Positions 21,261 through 33,244 of a DNA stretch of 64,000 nucleotides are shown in pieces. The DNA is from Sipunculus nudus (Eukaryota > Annelida > Sipuncula > Golfingiida > Sipunculidae): the NCBI GenBank assembly GCA_026874595.1, contig CM049307.1, forward strand, positions 64,536,870-64,600,869, written 5' to 3'. The notes under the pieces are model-generated. The model was given only the letters and a program-made list of their open reading frames with translations. It did not search any database and was not told the DNA's origin. Position 1 is the first letter of the stretch. Each line of letters opens with the position of its first letter. The position numbers and the translations under genes are program-made.

Positions 21261-21359
21261 ATATGAAAAAAAAAATCTGATAATATTTCTCGCACGACAC
21301 CAGAAATTGATGGATTGCTCAATTTGCTCCTTTTGGTTAGGAGATAAGTTTTTGGTCTG

Positions 21360-23060
21360 GAATTTATTTGGAATTGATGTGCAGATGCTCTCAGTAGGTA
21401 TCTTGCTAATATGTAATGTGACGAAGTCATTTGCATGATACAGGCAGCTACTGTAAGCTCAGTTGTATCTGAACCTCTCACTGCAGCTCAGAAAGTCTCA
21501 GCTAAAGCACTTGTTGAACCAGACAGAGGACTCACCCCTGCATTGTATCCTTCTTAATGTCTGAGCTGAAGCAGGAGGATCCTTGTCTGTCAGAGTTGTG
21601 GTCATGTTGGAAGACTAACTGGGTACCAGGTCAGAATGACAATGAACCTTGAGATTTGCAAGAGGAACTGAAAGGTAGGGTTAGAGAGTGGCCCAAATTT
21701 AGAGAGCACCACAGAGTGTTATACCATGAAGTGACAGATCAGAATCTGGGAGCAGTTTGCCAGTTATTGGTACCTGAGTGTTTGTGTCTATACATGATCA
21801 GACACTTCCATGATCAGTGGGGTCACTAATGGATTGGTTGTAGCCTGTTGCTGTCACTGCTTTTGGCCACGTATGGCACATCAGGTCAAAGAATATATCA
21901 AAGAATGCTTACACTGCAAGTTGTCTAAAGCCCCACAACTGAAGTTCCGGCCACCAATGCAACATCTGTTGGTGTTCCAACCTCTAGAACTTCTTGCTAT
22001 TGATTTGCTTAAACTTGGCTTTGAAAAAGGGTGGTTTTGAAGAAGTTTTGATGATGACAGAGGCATTCACCAAGTTTGAACAAGCCATGCCCTGTATTGA
22101 TCAGAGTTCTTTGACAGTTGCTCGAGCTCTACACAGCAACTGGTTCTGTTTTTATGGATTGCTTCTCAGAATTAATTTAGATAGAGGGTGTAATTTTGAA
22201 AGCAATCCCATTGCTGAGCTACATAAATTGAATGGTCTGAAAAGAGTTGTACAACTCCTTATCACATGCAAGGCAACGGCCAGACTGAATGGTTCAATCA
22301 AACTTTGTGTACCTGATAAAGTCAGTGCCTGCCCATGATAGACAGAAGTGGCCAGAGTTGAAAAAACACCTTGTGTTCCTGTACAACTCTACTCTGCACT
22401 GGGTAACCAGAATGGCCCCCTACAAGCTCATGTTTGGTCTAGAGCCTGTTATCCCAATTAACCAGATTCTGAACCAGACTAGTCAAGATTGGCAAGAGGA
22501 CTTTGCAGAAGTTCAGTCAGAACTTATCAGAAAAGCGCACTCTGTAGTCCAAGAGCAAATCAAAGCCCTGTCGGCATTGACAATACATGATTTGACATTC
22601 AGGATAAAAGTGAACCAATTACTGTTGGAAGCAGGTTATTTCTTCAGCGATGTGCTTTTGAGGAGAGACACAAGCTGTAGATCACTTCTACGAAGATCCA
22701 TATGTGATTGTAAAGGACCACAAAAACAATGCCTATTCCATTGATTCAGTTCTTGGAAGTGTGTTGAGGACAGTGATTAGAAGTTAGTATTAGACTCAAG
22801 AGGTTCAGAAGCTGACATGCCAGACCTTGCAAGTGTTTTTCCTGTGGTGGAGCAAGATGAACTTGATGTTTCACCTAATTTAGAGTTAGAAACTGTAGAT
22901 GAAGGTGAGTACTTAGTTTGCTTAGAACTGGAACCTCCTAATCTAGCCCAGAGAGAGAGCTAGAACAGGCTGATGTTGAACTTCGAAGGTCGAGTAGAAC
23001 TACCAAGGGTATTCATAGTACCAAAGACCATTCACCCTGTTCTGCTGTACCATAGGGTTA
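21360..23060 (+). pseudogene. Gypsy family B RNase H end, integrase and tail (copy 2)
   Basis: CADALSRYLANM (about 21378-21412) is the RNase H C-terminus. Integrase pieces follow in shifting frames: a zinc finger ending YIKECLHCKLSKAP (about 21889-21930), the core with LLAIDLLKL and EEVLMMTEAFTKFEQAMP, and RINLDRGCNFES for the second Asp region (about 22171-22206). The C-terminal part is open at 22289-22744 (ELKKHLVFLYNSTLHWVTRM; APYKLMFGLEPV). DPYVIVKDHKNNAYSIDS, RRSSRTTKGIHS and a stop near 23053 close it. The Glu of the triad is not recognisable. RT is missing, as in copy 1. Confidence 0.8.
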
Positions 23061-23680
23061 GTTGTTTTGCATGACAACAGTATTTTATTGGTATTGTAGA
23101 CCTAGATATCATGTGTTTGACAGACGAGAACTATTAGTTTTACATTCTTTATCAACATACAAGAACATTGTAGACTTTCCTATGTAGGATCGAATTGCAT
23201 TGGCGTTCTCAGGAATTGGTATACCCTGTTTTCTATGCTTCTTATTGTTGTATCTCTTGAAAATTAAGATAAGGTCCTAATATAGGTTAGGAGAGGAGCT
23301 CAGACTCATTAGCTGAGTTCATGGTTTGACTCTAGCATATTCTACTTAGTATGTGTGCCATAAAGGACATTTGAGTATCCTTTTATTACTTTGTTGATTG
23401 AAATTGTCAGTTTACTTGTATGATTAAGGAATATGAGGGTGCATTCCATCCAGCAGGGAAGGATGTCGGGATATGAAACAAGGCCTACAGGCCTAATGTG
23501 AACCTGTGCAAAATTTGGGAGTATGAATTGAGGTTTATTTATTAAATTTAATATTGATCCTCTTATGTCCTGCATATCTATCTTAGTCATTATAATTTCA
23601 GCAAAATGGATGTTTCAGACCTGCAAGTTTCGGACTAGGACATTTTAAAACTAGGATGTATCAGTCAGGATATTTCAGAT
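23061..23680. other. No gene recognised
   Basis: AT-rich sequence following the family B tail, probably its 3' non-coding region. No LTR match was seen. Confidence 0.45.
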
Positions 23681-23689
23681 GTGTTCTTT

Positions 23690-23960
23690 TTGCCAGGGAG
23701 GATTATTGGGTCAGATAAACCAACATTTTGGCAGTATGGTTTCGGAGAAGAACATTTTAAAATGTTTTTAAGCTTTTTCCCAATAAAATCTAAGAAAATG
23801 CAGTTAGCCAAGAAAAAAGCAAAATCCTATAGAATTTTTCAGATGACTAATTTTTTGCAAAACATTTAGTGATACTAGCTCCTGCCCTTTCTGAGATAGC
23901 TATAACACACAACGGATGACACCACACCATCGCATAAGCTCACAGATTCGCTAAAAATGC
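23690..23960. repeat. Dispersed repeat, copy 1 of a local pair
   Basis: Shares CTTTTTCCCAATAAAATCTA, AGAAAATGCAGTTAG and GAGATAGCTAT with 24590-24850. Both end in CA/CT-rich DNA and a TTCGCTAAAAAT motif. Non-coding; the open stretch at 23681-23869 is not a gene. Confidence 0.7.
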
Positions 23961-24589
23961 AAACCAAGTTTTTTCAAACAGTTGAAAGATATAGTTCCAC
24001 TAGTTCTAATCTAGGTATTCTGCATCTTGATGATGTGTCCAGAGGTCAAGACACATAGTCTAGACACCAGACAGAGCCAGGTCAGTTGCCATGGTGATGT
24101 CTGGACCTCACCTGGTTGAACTGTGTTACCTCTTGACTTGGCATGTTGAAACTTGGCATGTTGTCAAATCTGTTTTCAAACACTGAAAGCCTTTTCAATT
24201 GGCTAGATTGCTTTTTTAAAGTTGCACTTATACAATCTATTCTTATAAAACTGGCAGAACCCTACCCTAAAATAAATCTTGTAAAGTTTAAACCAATCAG
24301 CTTAACAGTTTCATCATAAAACAGTGCATAAGCTAGAAGAGTCTAAAATTACATTTTTGTTTGCAAAAAACAGATCAATGTAGGTGGCGCCACCAATACC
24401 TCAATTTCAGATATGACTTTTGTGACAAACATTGGCATAAAATTTGGTGGTGATAGCTCCAGCCATTTCTGAGATTTTAATTTAGTGTGCTTTTTTTGAC
24501 AGATGACTTCAACCTCCCGTAACTTGGCCAAAAATCTCCGAACTGGAACCATTTGAAAAAACTTGAGAGAGATTGTTCCATGGATCATT
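23961..24589. other. Spacer between repeat copies; no gene
   Basis: Contains TCTAGACACCAGACAGAGCC and a near-inverted GTCTGGACCTCACCTGG around 24055-24115. No coding evidence. Confidence 0.45.
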
Positions 24590-24850
24590 TCTGTGAAATA
24601 TTGGACAATTAGGCTGGACAGTTTTCGAGAAGAAGATTATTATAACTTTTTCCCAATAAAATCTAAGAAAATGCAGTTAGAAATCCAATAGAGTTTTTCA
24701 GATGACTGATTATTTGCCAAAAAATTGGTGATGCTAACTCCTGCCTTTTTGAGATAGCTATGGTTAATGTACAGACAACACACGATGCACAGACACACGA
24801 TGGAAGACGCGGCACCATCCCATAAACTCACAGGTTCGCTAAAAATCCCA
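24590..24850. repeat. Dispersed repeat, copy 2 of a local pair
   Basis: Matches 23690-23960 in order and length. The end is CACACGATGGAAGACGCGG then CATAAACTCACAGGTTCGCT. Typical of short non-coding interspersed repeats in molluscs (inference). Confidence 0.7.
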
Positions 24851-25162
24851 TAATATAAGGCGCGGTAGTATTCCTTGCAAATGTTCCATGCTGTTTTGCA
24901 TGTTCCAGGTTTGGTGGCAACACGGAAAGTTGTGTTATTTTGGGTGTAACCTGTATAGCACCAAGCCAGATTTAAGCCTGTAGTGGTGAGAAGACCTGGT
25001 CATGGGTCATGATGGAACCACAGGATTCATGAAACACCGAATGAGTCATGGTTTTTTTGTTTTTGTTTTGTGCTTTGTGGTGACATAAAAGGCTCATACA
25101 CCACCTCAGTGAGTTGTTCTTGATTGCACAACCCCTGGAAATTCAACATGATATCAAGACTG
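24851..25162. other. No gene recognised
   Basis: Short non-coding interval before a gypsy gag fragment; nothing identifiable. Confidence 0.4.
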
Positions 25163-25330
25163 TGATCCCCATTCCCGACACTAGTGAAGGGAGAAAGATT
25201 CCATTTCATGAAAAGAACCAAACATCAGGGTGAAACTGCTAGTGCCTACAATGCAGAGTTAAAGTGTTTAAATAACCATTGTGAGTTTAGCGAGTCTTTT
25301 AGTGAGAGATTGAGAGTTCCACTATGTTGG
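25163..25330 (+). pseudogene. Gypsy family B gag fragment (copy 3)
   Basis: FHFMKRTKHQGETASAYNAE followed by LKCLNNHCEFSESFSERL parallels copy 1 at 6155-6270, residue for residue over most of the stretch. Only the late capsid remains; the sequence then diverges. Confidence 0.75.
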
Positions 25331-25599
25331 CTAACAATAGGTCACCCCTTGACTGAGCCATAACACTACACCTCACTGTTTCCTGACATGGATTAAAATT
25401 TTGTGAGACAGCCCTCACTAGGCCCACTAGCCATGGCCTAGCAAATGCATTTGTTGATACTACAATTCAGTTTACTCCATGTGGCAAACCAAGCCGGTCA
25501 CATTTAACACAAGCTGTGACACGCTAGTTATCTGTCTCTGTTCAGCTCTGTTGCCGTGCCTCAGCGTTCCTGACATGGTACTGTGAGTAACCACTAATC
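25331..25599. other. No gene recognised
   Basis: Junction between two gypsy relics; no readable domain. Confidence 0.4.
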
Positions 25600-26470
25600 T
25601 TCATTCACTGCATTCAGAAAGACAACAAGTCGATTGATTCATACATAACACAACTCAGAACTCTAGCTAAATCATGTGATTTTACTGATATAGATCGTGA
25701 GATAGCCAATCAGATAATACTAGCTGGAAAATCACAAACCTTACGACACCATGCACTCAGACAGAACATGTCTCTTGATTACCTGATTGCCGTTGCATGA
25801 GCTCTTGCACTAAGTGAACAACAAGCTGACAAAGTTGAAACAAATGGCCATAGCAATGACTCTTTATGTGCTGTATTTACTGATCATGGCAGAGACCAAA
25901 AACAACAACCAAACAGTTCACCTAATACCAGATTTTCACCTACTTCAAGACCACGCAATGGCCATTCCAGAAACAGGCAACCTTGAGCTAAACAAACTAA
26001 CAATTGTTACTTCTGTGGTGGTAAGTCTAGACTTCACAAGGAAGACCCCTGATGCCCTGCTACAGACCAGCAATGTTGACCCTGTAGACATAAAGGCCAT
26101 TTCAGACATGAATGTCACAAGACAAAGCACTAGAAGACACAGCAAACAAATGCTATTCTAACTGACACAACAGAATCTGCAGCCAATTACGAATACCGTA
26201 GTGAAGATGAATTCTTCTATGCCATTGACACTGTACTAAGAAGTGCCGCTGCTTATGTTAAAGAACTATTACACTTGCAAGGTAAGCTGCCACAAAGAAC
26301 CGTTCAAGTTAACACAGCTGAAGTTTCTTTTGTGATTGACTCAGGGGCAACAGTCAATGTTATCAGTCAGACCACATATGATCAGCTTTGCACAAGCAGA
26401 CCAAATACACCAAAACTACAGCCTGAATCAAATAATTTTTTTCCTAAGGCTCAAGTAAACTACTTCCAGT
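25600..26470 (+). pseudogene. Gypsy gag end, nucleocapsid and protease (family D)
   Basis: Frames give IDSYITQLRTLAKSCDF, DREIANQIILAGKS and LRQNMSLDYLIAVA (capsid end), followed by a TGA. The nucleocapsid reads CYFCGGKSRLHKEDP then CRHKGHFRHEC near 26008-26115. Retropepsin is VSFVIDSGATVNVIS (about 26324-26368, D-S-G). The final readable frame is 26275-26472. This is a different gypsy family from B, judged by the protease. Confidence 0.78.
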
Positions 26471-26599
26471 AAAAGGTGGGTTTTCTAGAAATGCTAGATA
26501 CAACAACAAATCAGTACCCACAATGTTTAATGTCAGTGCAAGCAACATTAAAGCATCCAACAACTTGCTCAGTTTCACTACAGCTTAGCAAATTGGAAT

Positions 26600-26895
26600 T
26601 TGCACTTAACTGAGGACATTCATACTATAAAGACTGATTCCACTATTCACAACAATTATCCCCAGCTATTTAAGCCAGGTATTGGAAAAATATGGAGTAA
26701 AAATGTCAAACTTCACATCAAAAGTAATGTTACACCAAAACAGCAAAGTCACAGCCTGTTCTATTCAACATCAGGAAAACACTGAAAGGACCCAGAGAGA
26801 CTTGAGAACCTAGACATTGTAGTAAAAGCTGCAGGTCCAACTCCATGGGAAAGTCCCATTGTATCTGTACCAAAGAAAAACAACAATGGAGTTCG
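26600..26895 (+). pseudogene. Gypsy RT start, truncated
   Basis: YPQLFKPGIGKI then NVKLHIKSNVTPKQQSH matches the linker into RT of K02A2.6-like elements. RLENLDIVVKAAGPTPWESP then IVSVPKKNNNGVR is the start of RT fingers. Homology stops abruptly near 26895. Confidence 0.75.
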
Positions 26896-28322
26896 CAGTT
26901 GGAGTTGGAGTTGTCGGGGACGAGCTGTCACTCGAATTTATTTCCGTATCCATAATCAAGTATTTGTTTTTGATGTAACCCTCATATCTTAACCCGGAAG
27001 TACTAGAGAAAGGTTCCCAAGGTCACAGGAGGGCACAAGATGTAGAGGGAAGAATGGAATTAATCAAGTGTTAAATCACCGGAAATCTTTGGTTATTTTT
27101 GTGAACTAACAGCCACCACCCCAACAACTGACAGGACAATACACTATTATGTGTGGACCACGACATATTTTGAAGTCGTGGACAGGAATAACAGTCCAGA
27201 AACTGGTTGAGATTGGCTTGGTGCTCAAGAGCGGGGATCAGGACGATTTGTAATACTAATATGATCAGGTGGGACAGTTTTGTTTCGATAAAGGCCTGTT
27301 TACAAATATTGTTTAATTTGGAGTTGGGCGTTGCCTTCCCGCTACTGCAATATTAACTGTCAAAGAACTGTGTTTCATAAATCGTCGTCAGTTTGGCGAG
27401 CTAAAGTTTTACAGATCTGGTGAACGGACGATGTGCGTCGCATGGCGGTGATATGTTGACGTCATAGTTGGGGGAAAGCCATTTTGGGAATTCCGGACTG
27501 TTTATGTTATTAGACGGGGAGCACATTATTTGATACTGGAACATTATGTGATACAGCGATAAGAGAACGTGTTGTGCTACCTGATGAACAATTAAAAAGT
27601 ATTCGTTAATCTGCCCGTGGTAACTAGGAAGATTGAATACGTTGTTAATGGACCGTGCCAGTGGTCTGGATTCGCTAGCTTGGTGACCTCAATCAGCTGT
27701 ATGGTGCTGCCAACCAGTGAGTAAAGTACCTTGTGATCTGACATGTGATGTGGAAAAGATGTCATTGATATCAATGGACAGAGTCTGCAAGTGTTAATTA
27801 TATTCCAAGTCTGATCATGGTGACTTTAAACAGTGGACTCTGTGATTTGTCAGGATTTTCTACTAAGCTCATACTGTGGACTCTGATTTCTTTGCGTCTA
27901 CCTAAATAAGGTATCTGTAATGTCTAGTGCCATGTTATGTTGATGTTATGCTGCCTGATACTTTAATGTGTGCCTGAATTACATGATCACATTTCTAAAT
28001 ACTGTTTGCTATAATGATTGATGGTGCCTCTTTTGTCTGAGATAAAATGTCACAAACCTAATTAACTTCATACTGTTTACCATAATATAGTTATAGGGAT
28101 GTTTGATAATGTTTCACCACAACACACTGTATTTTGTTTATTATTTTGATGCCTGATGATGTTGCACCACTTCACCCTGATTGCTTGATATTGGTAGGTA
28201 TATGTTTGACCTCATTGACACATTATTAGGCTTTTACAATGTACATCAAGGGATTACTAGTTTTACAGTTTGATTAATCCCTATTACTATTTGGTGCTTA
28301 TCCACATGTATTATATCTGGTA
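26896..28322. other. Unassigned non-coding sequence between gypsy pieces
   Basis: About 1.4 kb with a higher GC start (GGAGTTGGAGTTGTCGGGG) and no coding. It separates an RT start (before 26895) from an RT palm (after 28323). It may be an insertion with undefined ends. I found no terminal repeats. Confidence 0.45.
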
Positions 28323-29460
28323 GTGCATGCAGTTGGTGAACAGATGCTTTCATCCAACAGGCTAGCAAAAAGGTTTATGGTTATCAATACGCATAAAGGG
28401 TTGTTTAGGTGCAACAGACTTCAGCATTGTGTAAGTGCCAGCTGTGTATCAGCGCGCAATCGAACAGGTTTTGCAGGGACTGCAAGCGTGCAGTGCTTTT
28501 TGGATGACATTTTAGTTACAGGACAATCTGATAAGGAGCACCTGCTAAATTTGGAACAAGTTTTGCAACATTTGCAAGAACAAAGATTGAAAATCAAGTG
28601 TGAATCAAATGTGAATTCTTCAAATCTAGTGTGAATAACTTTGGGGCACTTCATTGATGCAGGAGGGCTCCACACCTCTGAGGACGAGGTTAAAGCTATC
28701 TTGGAGGCTCCCAATCCTCAAAATGTGCATCAACTGAGATTGCTGCTTGGTTTGATCAACTATTATTCCAGTTTGGTGCCTATGTTGTCCAGTGTTCAAT
28801 ACCCACTCCACCAGCTGCTGAACAAGTCAGAACAGTGGCAGTGGACATCTCAGTGTGATGAGGCACTCCAGAAAGCTAAGGAAATGCTGACATCCTGCAG
28901 GGTACTGATTCACTACGATCTAAATTTGCAAGAAATTCTTGCTGCAAGTGCATCCACCTATGGCATAGGCGCAGTCATTTCACACAAAATGAGCAATGGT
29001 GAAGAAAGCCAAAAAGCATTTGCGTCATGAACCTTGAGCAAAAGTGAACAGAACTAATAGCAAGTCCAAAAAGAGGCACTGAGTCTGATTTTTGGGGTGA
29101 AGAAGTTTCATCAATATCTATTTGGACGTTAGTGACAGATCACCGCCCGCTCACAACTATCTTCGGCCCAAAGAATGTGGTACCTGCATTAACTGCTGCC
29201 GGATTACAATGCTGGCATTGTTTCTTGCAGGTCATCAATACAAGATCATTTACAAGTCTTCCTCTCAGCATTGTCATGCAGATGGACTGAGTAAGTTACC
29301 GCTATATATTCAGCCTGATGACCGTCTTGATGTTTATCTAGGGTCACAGTTTGAGAACTGTTTACCTGTCACAAGAGATATGATCAGAGTAAAAACGCGC
29401 CGTGATCCAACACTCTCCAAGGTCTATATGCAGAGAGGATGGCCTTCCAATGCCAGGTAA
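28323..29460 (+). pseudogene. Gypsy RT palm, connection and RNase H
   Basis: Frame 28323-28634 has QCFLDDILVTGQSDKEHL, the RT active site (LDD) near 28490-28520. Frame 28641-29030 gives GHFIDAGGLHTSEDEVKAIL, LLLGLINYYSSLVPMLSS and an RNase H start (LAASASTYGIGAVIS). The usual catalytic DAS reads SAS, so the first RNase H Asp is apparently lost. Later pieces are EALSLIFGVKKFHQYLFGR, TDHRPLTTIFGPK and HADGLSKLP. The region upstream of the active site (28323-28480) is too diverged to assign with care. Confidence 0.8.
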
Positions 29461-29570
29461 AAATGGCTAAGGTAAAAATAGCTAAGGTAAAAATGACTAT
29501 GGTAAAACTGGCCTAGGTAAAAATGGCTAAGGTAAAAATGGTTGAAGTAAAACTTGCTTAGGTAAAGATT
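29455..29570. repeat. 15-bp minisatellite (AGGTAAAAATGGCTA)n
   Basis: Seven to eight imperfect copies, with units such as AGGTAAAAATGGCTA, AGGTAAAAATAGCTA and TGGTAAAACTGGCCTA. It begins at the stop of the preceding gypsy frame. Confidence 0.92.
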
Positions 29571-30107
29571 ACAGAAAACAGGATTAAATTTTGAATTTTG
29601 AAATTCATAACCTGAGTTCAGTATCAAATTGTCTGTAATATTGTCTGAATGCATCTGGACAATTCAATACTGTTAATTAGTGTGTTTGTTTGCAGTACAC
29701 CCACTTTGTTCCCCTTTGATGGACCACCAAAGTTATTGCAGGTACTTGTTTAGCTTCATGGTTAAGGAAATTTGTGACACTGTTGATCATATGTTTGTAC
29801 CACCTGTAGTGTGTGAGCAGATGCTGAGTTCTTGGTAAGTAGTAAGTGAGTGGACAGCAAATAAATTTTGATCTTGCAATTTTCCTTTGACCACCCTTTG
29901 AAAAATAAATGAATGGATATCAAAGTGAATTCATGCTATACTGAAACAACATGATCAGGTATGAAAATGATTGCCGTCTCTTTATGTATTTGGATCTACA
30001 TATGCACTATGATAATTATTAACAGCAACAAGGGAGGACCAAAGGCCATATATCAAGGCCACATGTACACACATCATCATGTGTGTAAACAATATATGAC
30101 TTGGAGA
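29571..30107. other. No gene recognised
   Basis: AT-rich; no domain or repeat identified. Confidence 0.45.
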
Positions 30108-31290
30108 TGAATGCGAAGGTCTACTTGCTACAACAGCAACATGAAGACAAGGCTCCAGGAGAATCAAACCAAGCCACTAAATGCACACAATTATGATGAG
30201 GATGCTGTTGCTGCACAAATTGCCAAGTTTAGAGCTGACATCAAGCATCATGAAGCAACTACTCTTGAACAGACCAACCAGATATACACCACAGTGGTTC
30301 AGCAACTCCCCTGTGCTGCCAAGGCACAAATTCCAAGCACAACAGTTATCTGCCACACCATGCTGAACCAATGTCCAGTCCTGCAGAACTGCACAGCCTG
30401 TTGGACCTGGTGATCAACCCTGAATGGACCATGACTACTGGTCTTGAGCCTGAGCAGTTCCTGCTTTATAACAATATGACAATGGACCAGCAGCTGCCAG
30501 CCGAAAAGTTGCATTTGCCACAGAGGAGCTACTTTGGCACTTTACTTCTGCAGTTTGCTGCTTTGTAGATGGTTACTTCACCATGAAACCAAAGTACACT
30601 ATACATCTTCAGTGTCCCACTGGGGGAGATAACTATCACAGTGCAATGCGTACCTACAGTACAAGTCACGTGAAGCTGATGAAGAACTCTTTAAGGCTAT
30701 CATGAACAAGTGCATCACCCTGGGTCTTCAACCAAGTCTCCTCTGCATCGTCATGGACTATGAAGCAGCTGCCACTGTTGTGTTTCCACCAGGACTTCAA
30801 ATTCAGGGTGCTTCTATCACCTAACACAAGGTGTGTGGAGGAGATTTCAGGCTTTGGGGCTGGTTGAGTTCTATAAACCAGTCAGGAATTTAAAAGGCGT
30901 CTGAATGCTTGATGGACTTGCACTCCTTCCACCTGACCAGGTCATCGGGGGCTTTGAGTATCTTTCAACCATTGCTCCTTCACAGGCAGTTGAACTCCTG
31001 CAGTACTTTGAGCATACATACATCAGAGGCCCCTACCTGCAACGACATGCCCAGGATTGAGACCTGCGAATCCAGATGAGGATGCAACGACCACCCCTCT
31101 TTCCAGTTGAAACCTGGGAGGTTCACCAAGCAACTATGGACCGCAATCAAAGCAAAAACAATCAGTGTGAGGGCTGGAATTCTTCCTAATTCAAGATTGT
31201 TTGCTCCTATCACCCCACATTTTGGAAGAGTGTCAACCCGTTCAAGGCTGAGCATGCAGGTGTGGAAGTCATCCTTGATTAAACTTTGTT
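30108..31290 (+). pseudogene. MULE (Mutator-like) transposase pseudogene
   Basis: The N-terminal frame 30111-30413 contains LNAHNYDEDAVAAQIAKFRA, the end of a FLYWCH-like finger (HNH/D) plus the helix that follows in metazoan MULEs. DGYFTMKPKY (about 30568) is the first-Asp segment. KAIMNKCITLGLQPSLLCIV then MDYEAAATVVFPPG (about 30700-30800) gives the second Asp. EFYKTSQEFKRRLNA, PDQVIGGFEYLSTIA and PPLFPVETWEVHQATMDRN then EGWNSS (about 30865-31180) give the C-terminus. Frameshifts and stops are frequent. I did not find terminal inverted repeats. The next LTR element starts 130 bp downstream. Confidence 0.78.
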
Positions 31291-31416
31291 CTGCTACTGA
31301 AGTTGTCATTTATTGTGTAAAACACAACAACCTGCTCACATTTAATTAATTATTTAGTTTATTTTATAGCTCTTGTAATTCTATTTTAGGCATTTACTGT
31401 ACAAAAGGACTCATAA

Positions 31417-31540
31417 TGTAATGTCATGTATCTAATGCATGTCTGTACGGAGCTGCCACCTACTCATGTACGTGGCACTATATTTTGGGCTACATTATTT
31501 ATGGTACTGAAGTATGGCCGCCTTGTCGTTTGTCTCTCTC
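31417..31540 (+). repeat. 5' LTR, truncated at its 3' end
   Basis: TGTAATGTCATGTATCTAAT onward, through AGTATGGCCGCCTTGTCG to GTCTCTCTC. The final ~28 bp seen in the 3' LTR are missing; the sequence passes instead into inverted RNase H DNA within a TC run. Confidence 0.88.
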
Positions 31541-31544
31541 TGTG

Positions 31545-31850
31545 ATGTGTATCCTCAATCTCATCAGATGTTTTCTGATGTATGCATGACAATGTACAAC
31601 TTTGACCCAGGTACATATTTTACATTCAAATTATATCTCAAAAGTTTCAACATCTTGAGTTGCAGCTTGGGTGATGCTTTCTGTATGGACTTCTTTAAGA
31701 TTGTTTCAAGTGGCTTATGGTCACTTTGTACTTGCACTTCCTGGCCATAAATATACTTGTGAAATTTCTCTGCCGCAAACGCTATCACCAACATTTCTTA
31801 TTCTATTTGGAAATAGTTCTTTTCTGTTTCTGTGAGCGATTGGGAAGCGC
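31545..31850 (-). pseudogene. RNase H segment, inverted duplicate copy
   Basis: On the minus strand it encodes EKFHKYIYGQEVQVQSDHKP then LETILKKSIQKASPK. It is the inverted counterpart of 34218-34560; by eye about 16 differences in ~205 aligned bases. It is in a different frame from the RT upstream. Confidence 0.85.
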
Positions 31851-32675
31851 AAGCGACTGGTTTTCCATCTTGCAGCCTATTCCTACTGATGAGGAATCAC
31901 ACTGGATTGTAATAATTTTCTTCTCATTGAAGAAAGAGAGAACAGGCTCATTCATCAGAGAATTCTGCAGTTTTTCTACTGCTCTGTCATGCTCAGGTAG
32001 CCATTGCCAAGTACTGTCATTTTTGAGCAGATTTCTCAATGGTTCTGTGACTGATGACATATGTGGAATATACGGAGCTAAGAAATTCATGACTCCTTGT
32101 AACCACTGTACCCCTTGCTCATCTACATGCTTGGGCATCTCTTCTATTGCCTGTATCTTTGTATCATCAGGCTTCAGACCTTCTGCAGAAATTCTGTGAT
32201 ACATATATGCTACTTCACTGACTTTGAACTGCATTTTAGTTTTGTTGAACCTGACATTAGACTCAGCTGCTCTTGTCATAATTTTATGTAATATCTTGTT
32301 GTGCTCTTCATCGTCTTTGGCTGAAATGATCATATCACCTGCAATCATGTGCACACCAGCAAAGTCACCAAACATTTAAAAGTTTCTCTGTTGTAGGACC
32401 TCTGATGCAGAGCAAATTCCAAACGGCATGTGCTTGAAACAATAGCGTTCGAAAGGTGTGTTGAATGTGCACAGACCAGCACTCTCATCATCGAGGACCA
32501 CCTGATAGTACAAGTCCTTCTGATCTAGTACAGTGAACACTGTTTTGCCACCTAGTTGACTTTTCACATCATCAAATGAGGGTAAGGGAAAATGTTTATG
32601 CTGTATAGCTTTATTCAGCAACTTTGGGTCCAGACAGATGTGAATGTCTCCATTTTGTTTCTCAACAATGACCAA
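31803..32675 (-). pseudogene. Reverse transcriptase, minus strand, catalytic Asp lost
   Basis: Two open segments in the same frame (32675-32376 and 32375-31803) separated by one stop, TAA at 32376-32378. Motifs: NGDIHICLDPKLLNKAIQH, VFTVLDQKDLYYQVVLDD, HMPFGICSASE, then HMIAGDMIISAKDDEEHN. The usual A-D-D of this clade reads A-G-D, so the first of the paired catalytic Asp residues is Gly. The connection (WLQGVMNFLAPYIPHMSS) and an RNase H start (IQCDSSSVGIG) follow. Confidence 0.88.
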
Positions 32676-32710
32676 ATTACTAGCCTATGCAGTCCGCCCT
32701 TTCACTGGAG

Positions 32711-33232
32711 CTATGATCCCCAATTCAGTTTCTTTCTGGGTTTTTCACGCAGTGACAGTGGTACATTTCTCAAAGGCTGCACATTTGGGTTTACATCTGA
32801 GCGAGTGGCAATGTGATAATTTTCAGCAAATGTTTCTAAACCTTCAAAATTATCCTTGTACTTATTAAGTACATCCTCTCTAGTAAGTGGTGTGGTCACA
32901 ACTGAATCAAGCTGGTTCTGATCAAAATTTGAACTATTCACTAGACCTAGTGCTGTAGAGGCCTTTAGACTGAGGATAGGTGGAGATTTAGCTTGTGTCA
33001 CAAAGAATTCCTGGAAAATTTGGTTATCATTTACTTCACCAAAATTTTCATTTAAACCACCAAAAGCCTTAAGACTCTCCTGTAATGGTTGTAATTTTGG
33101 TGCTTTATCCAGTCTCTGATACACATTGTATAGTAACACATTTGTTGCTGCACCAGTGTCCAATTTCATTGTAAGTCTGTGTCCATTTATCTTAATCACG
33201 GTGAACCATGCAGACTCTTTCTCCACTTGCAA
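32711..33232 (-). pseudogene. Aspartic protease and linker, minus strand
   Basis: An open frame of 173 residues. TMKLDTGAATNVLLYNVYQR holds the retropepsin D-T-G. LREDVLNKYKDNFEGL-like sequence (TREDVLNKYKDNFEGL) and VNPNVQPLRNVPLSLREKPR form the linker and RT start. It ends at TAG shortly before the RT fingers, which continue in another frame. Confidence 0.86.
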
Positions 33233-33244
33233 GTTTACCTATAT

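Noticed and set aside
31717-32199. A 160-residue plus-strand open frame
   Set aside because: It is the antisense of the gypsy RT and RNase H on the minus strand, which have clear motifs.
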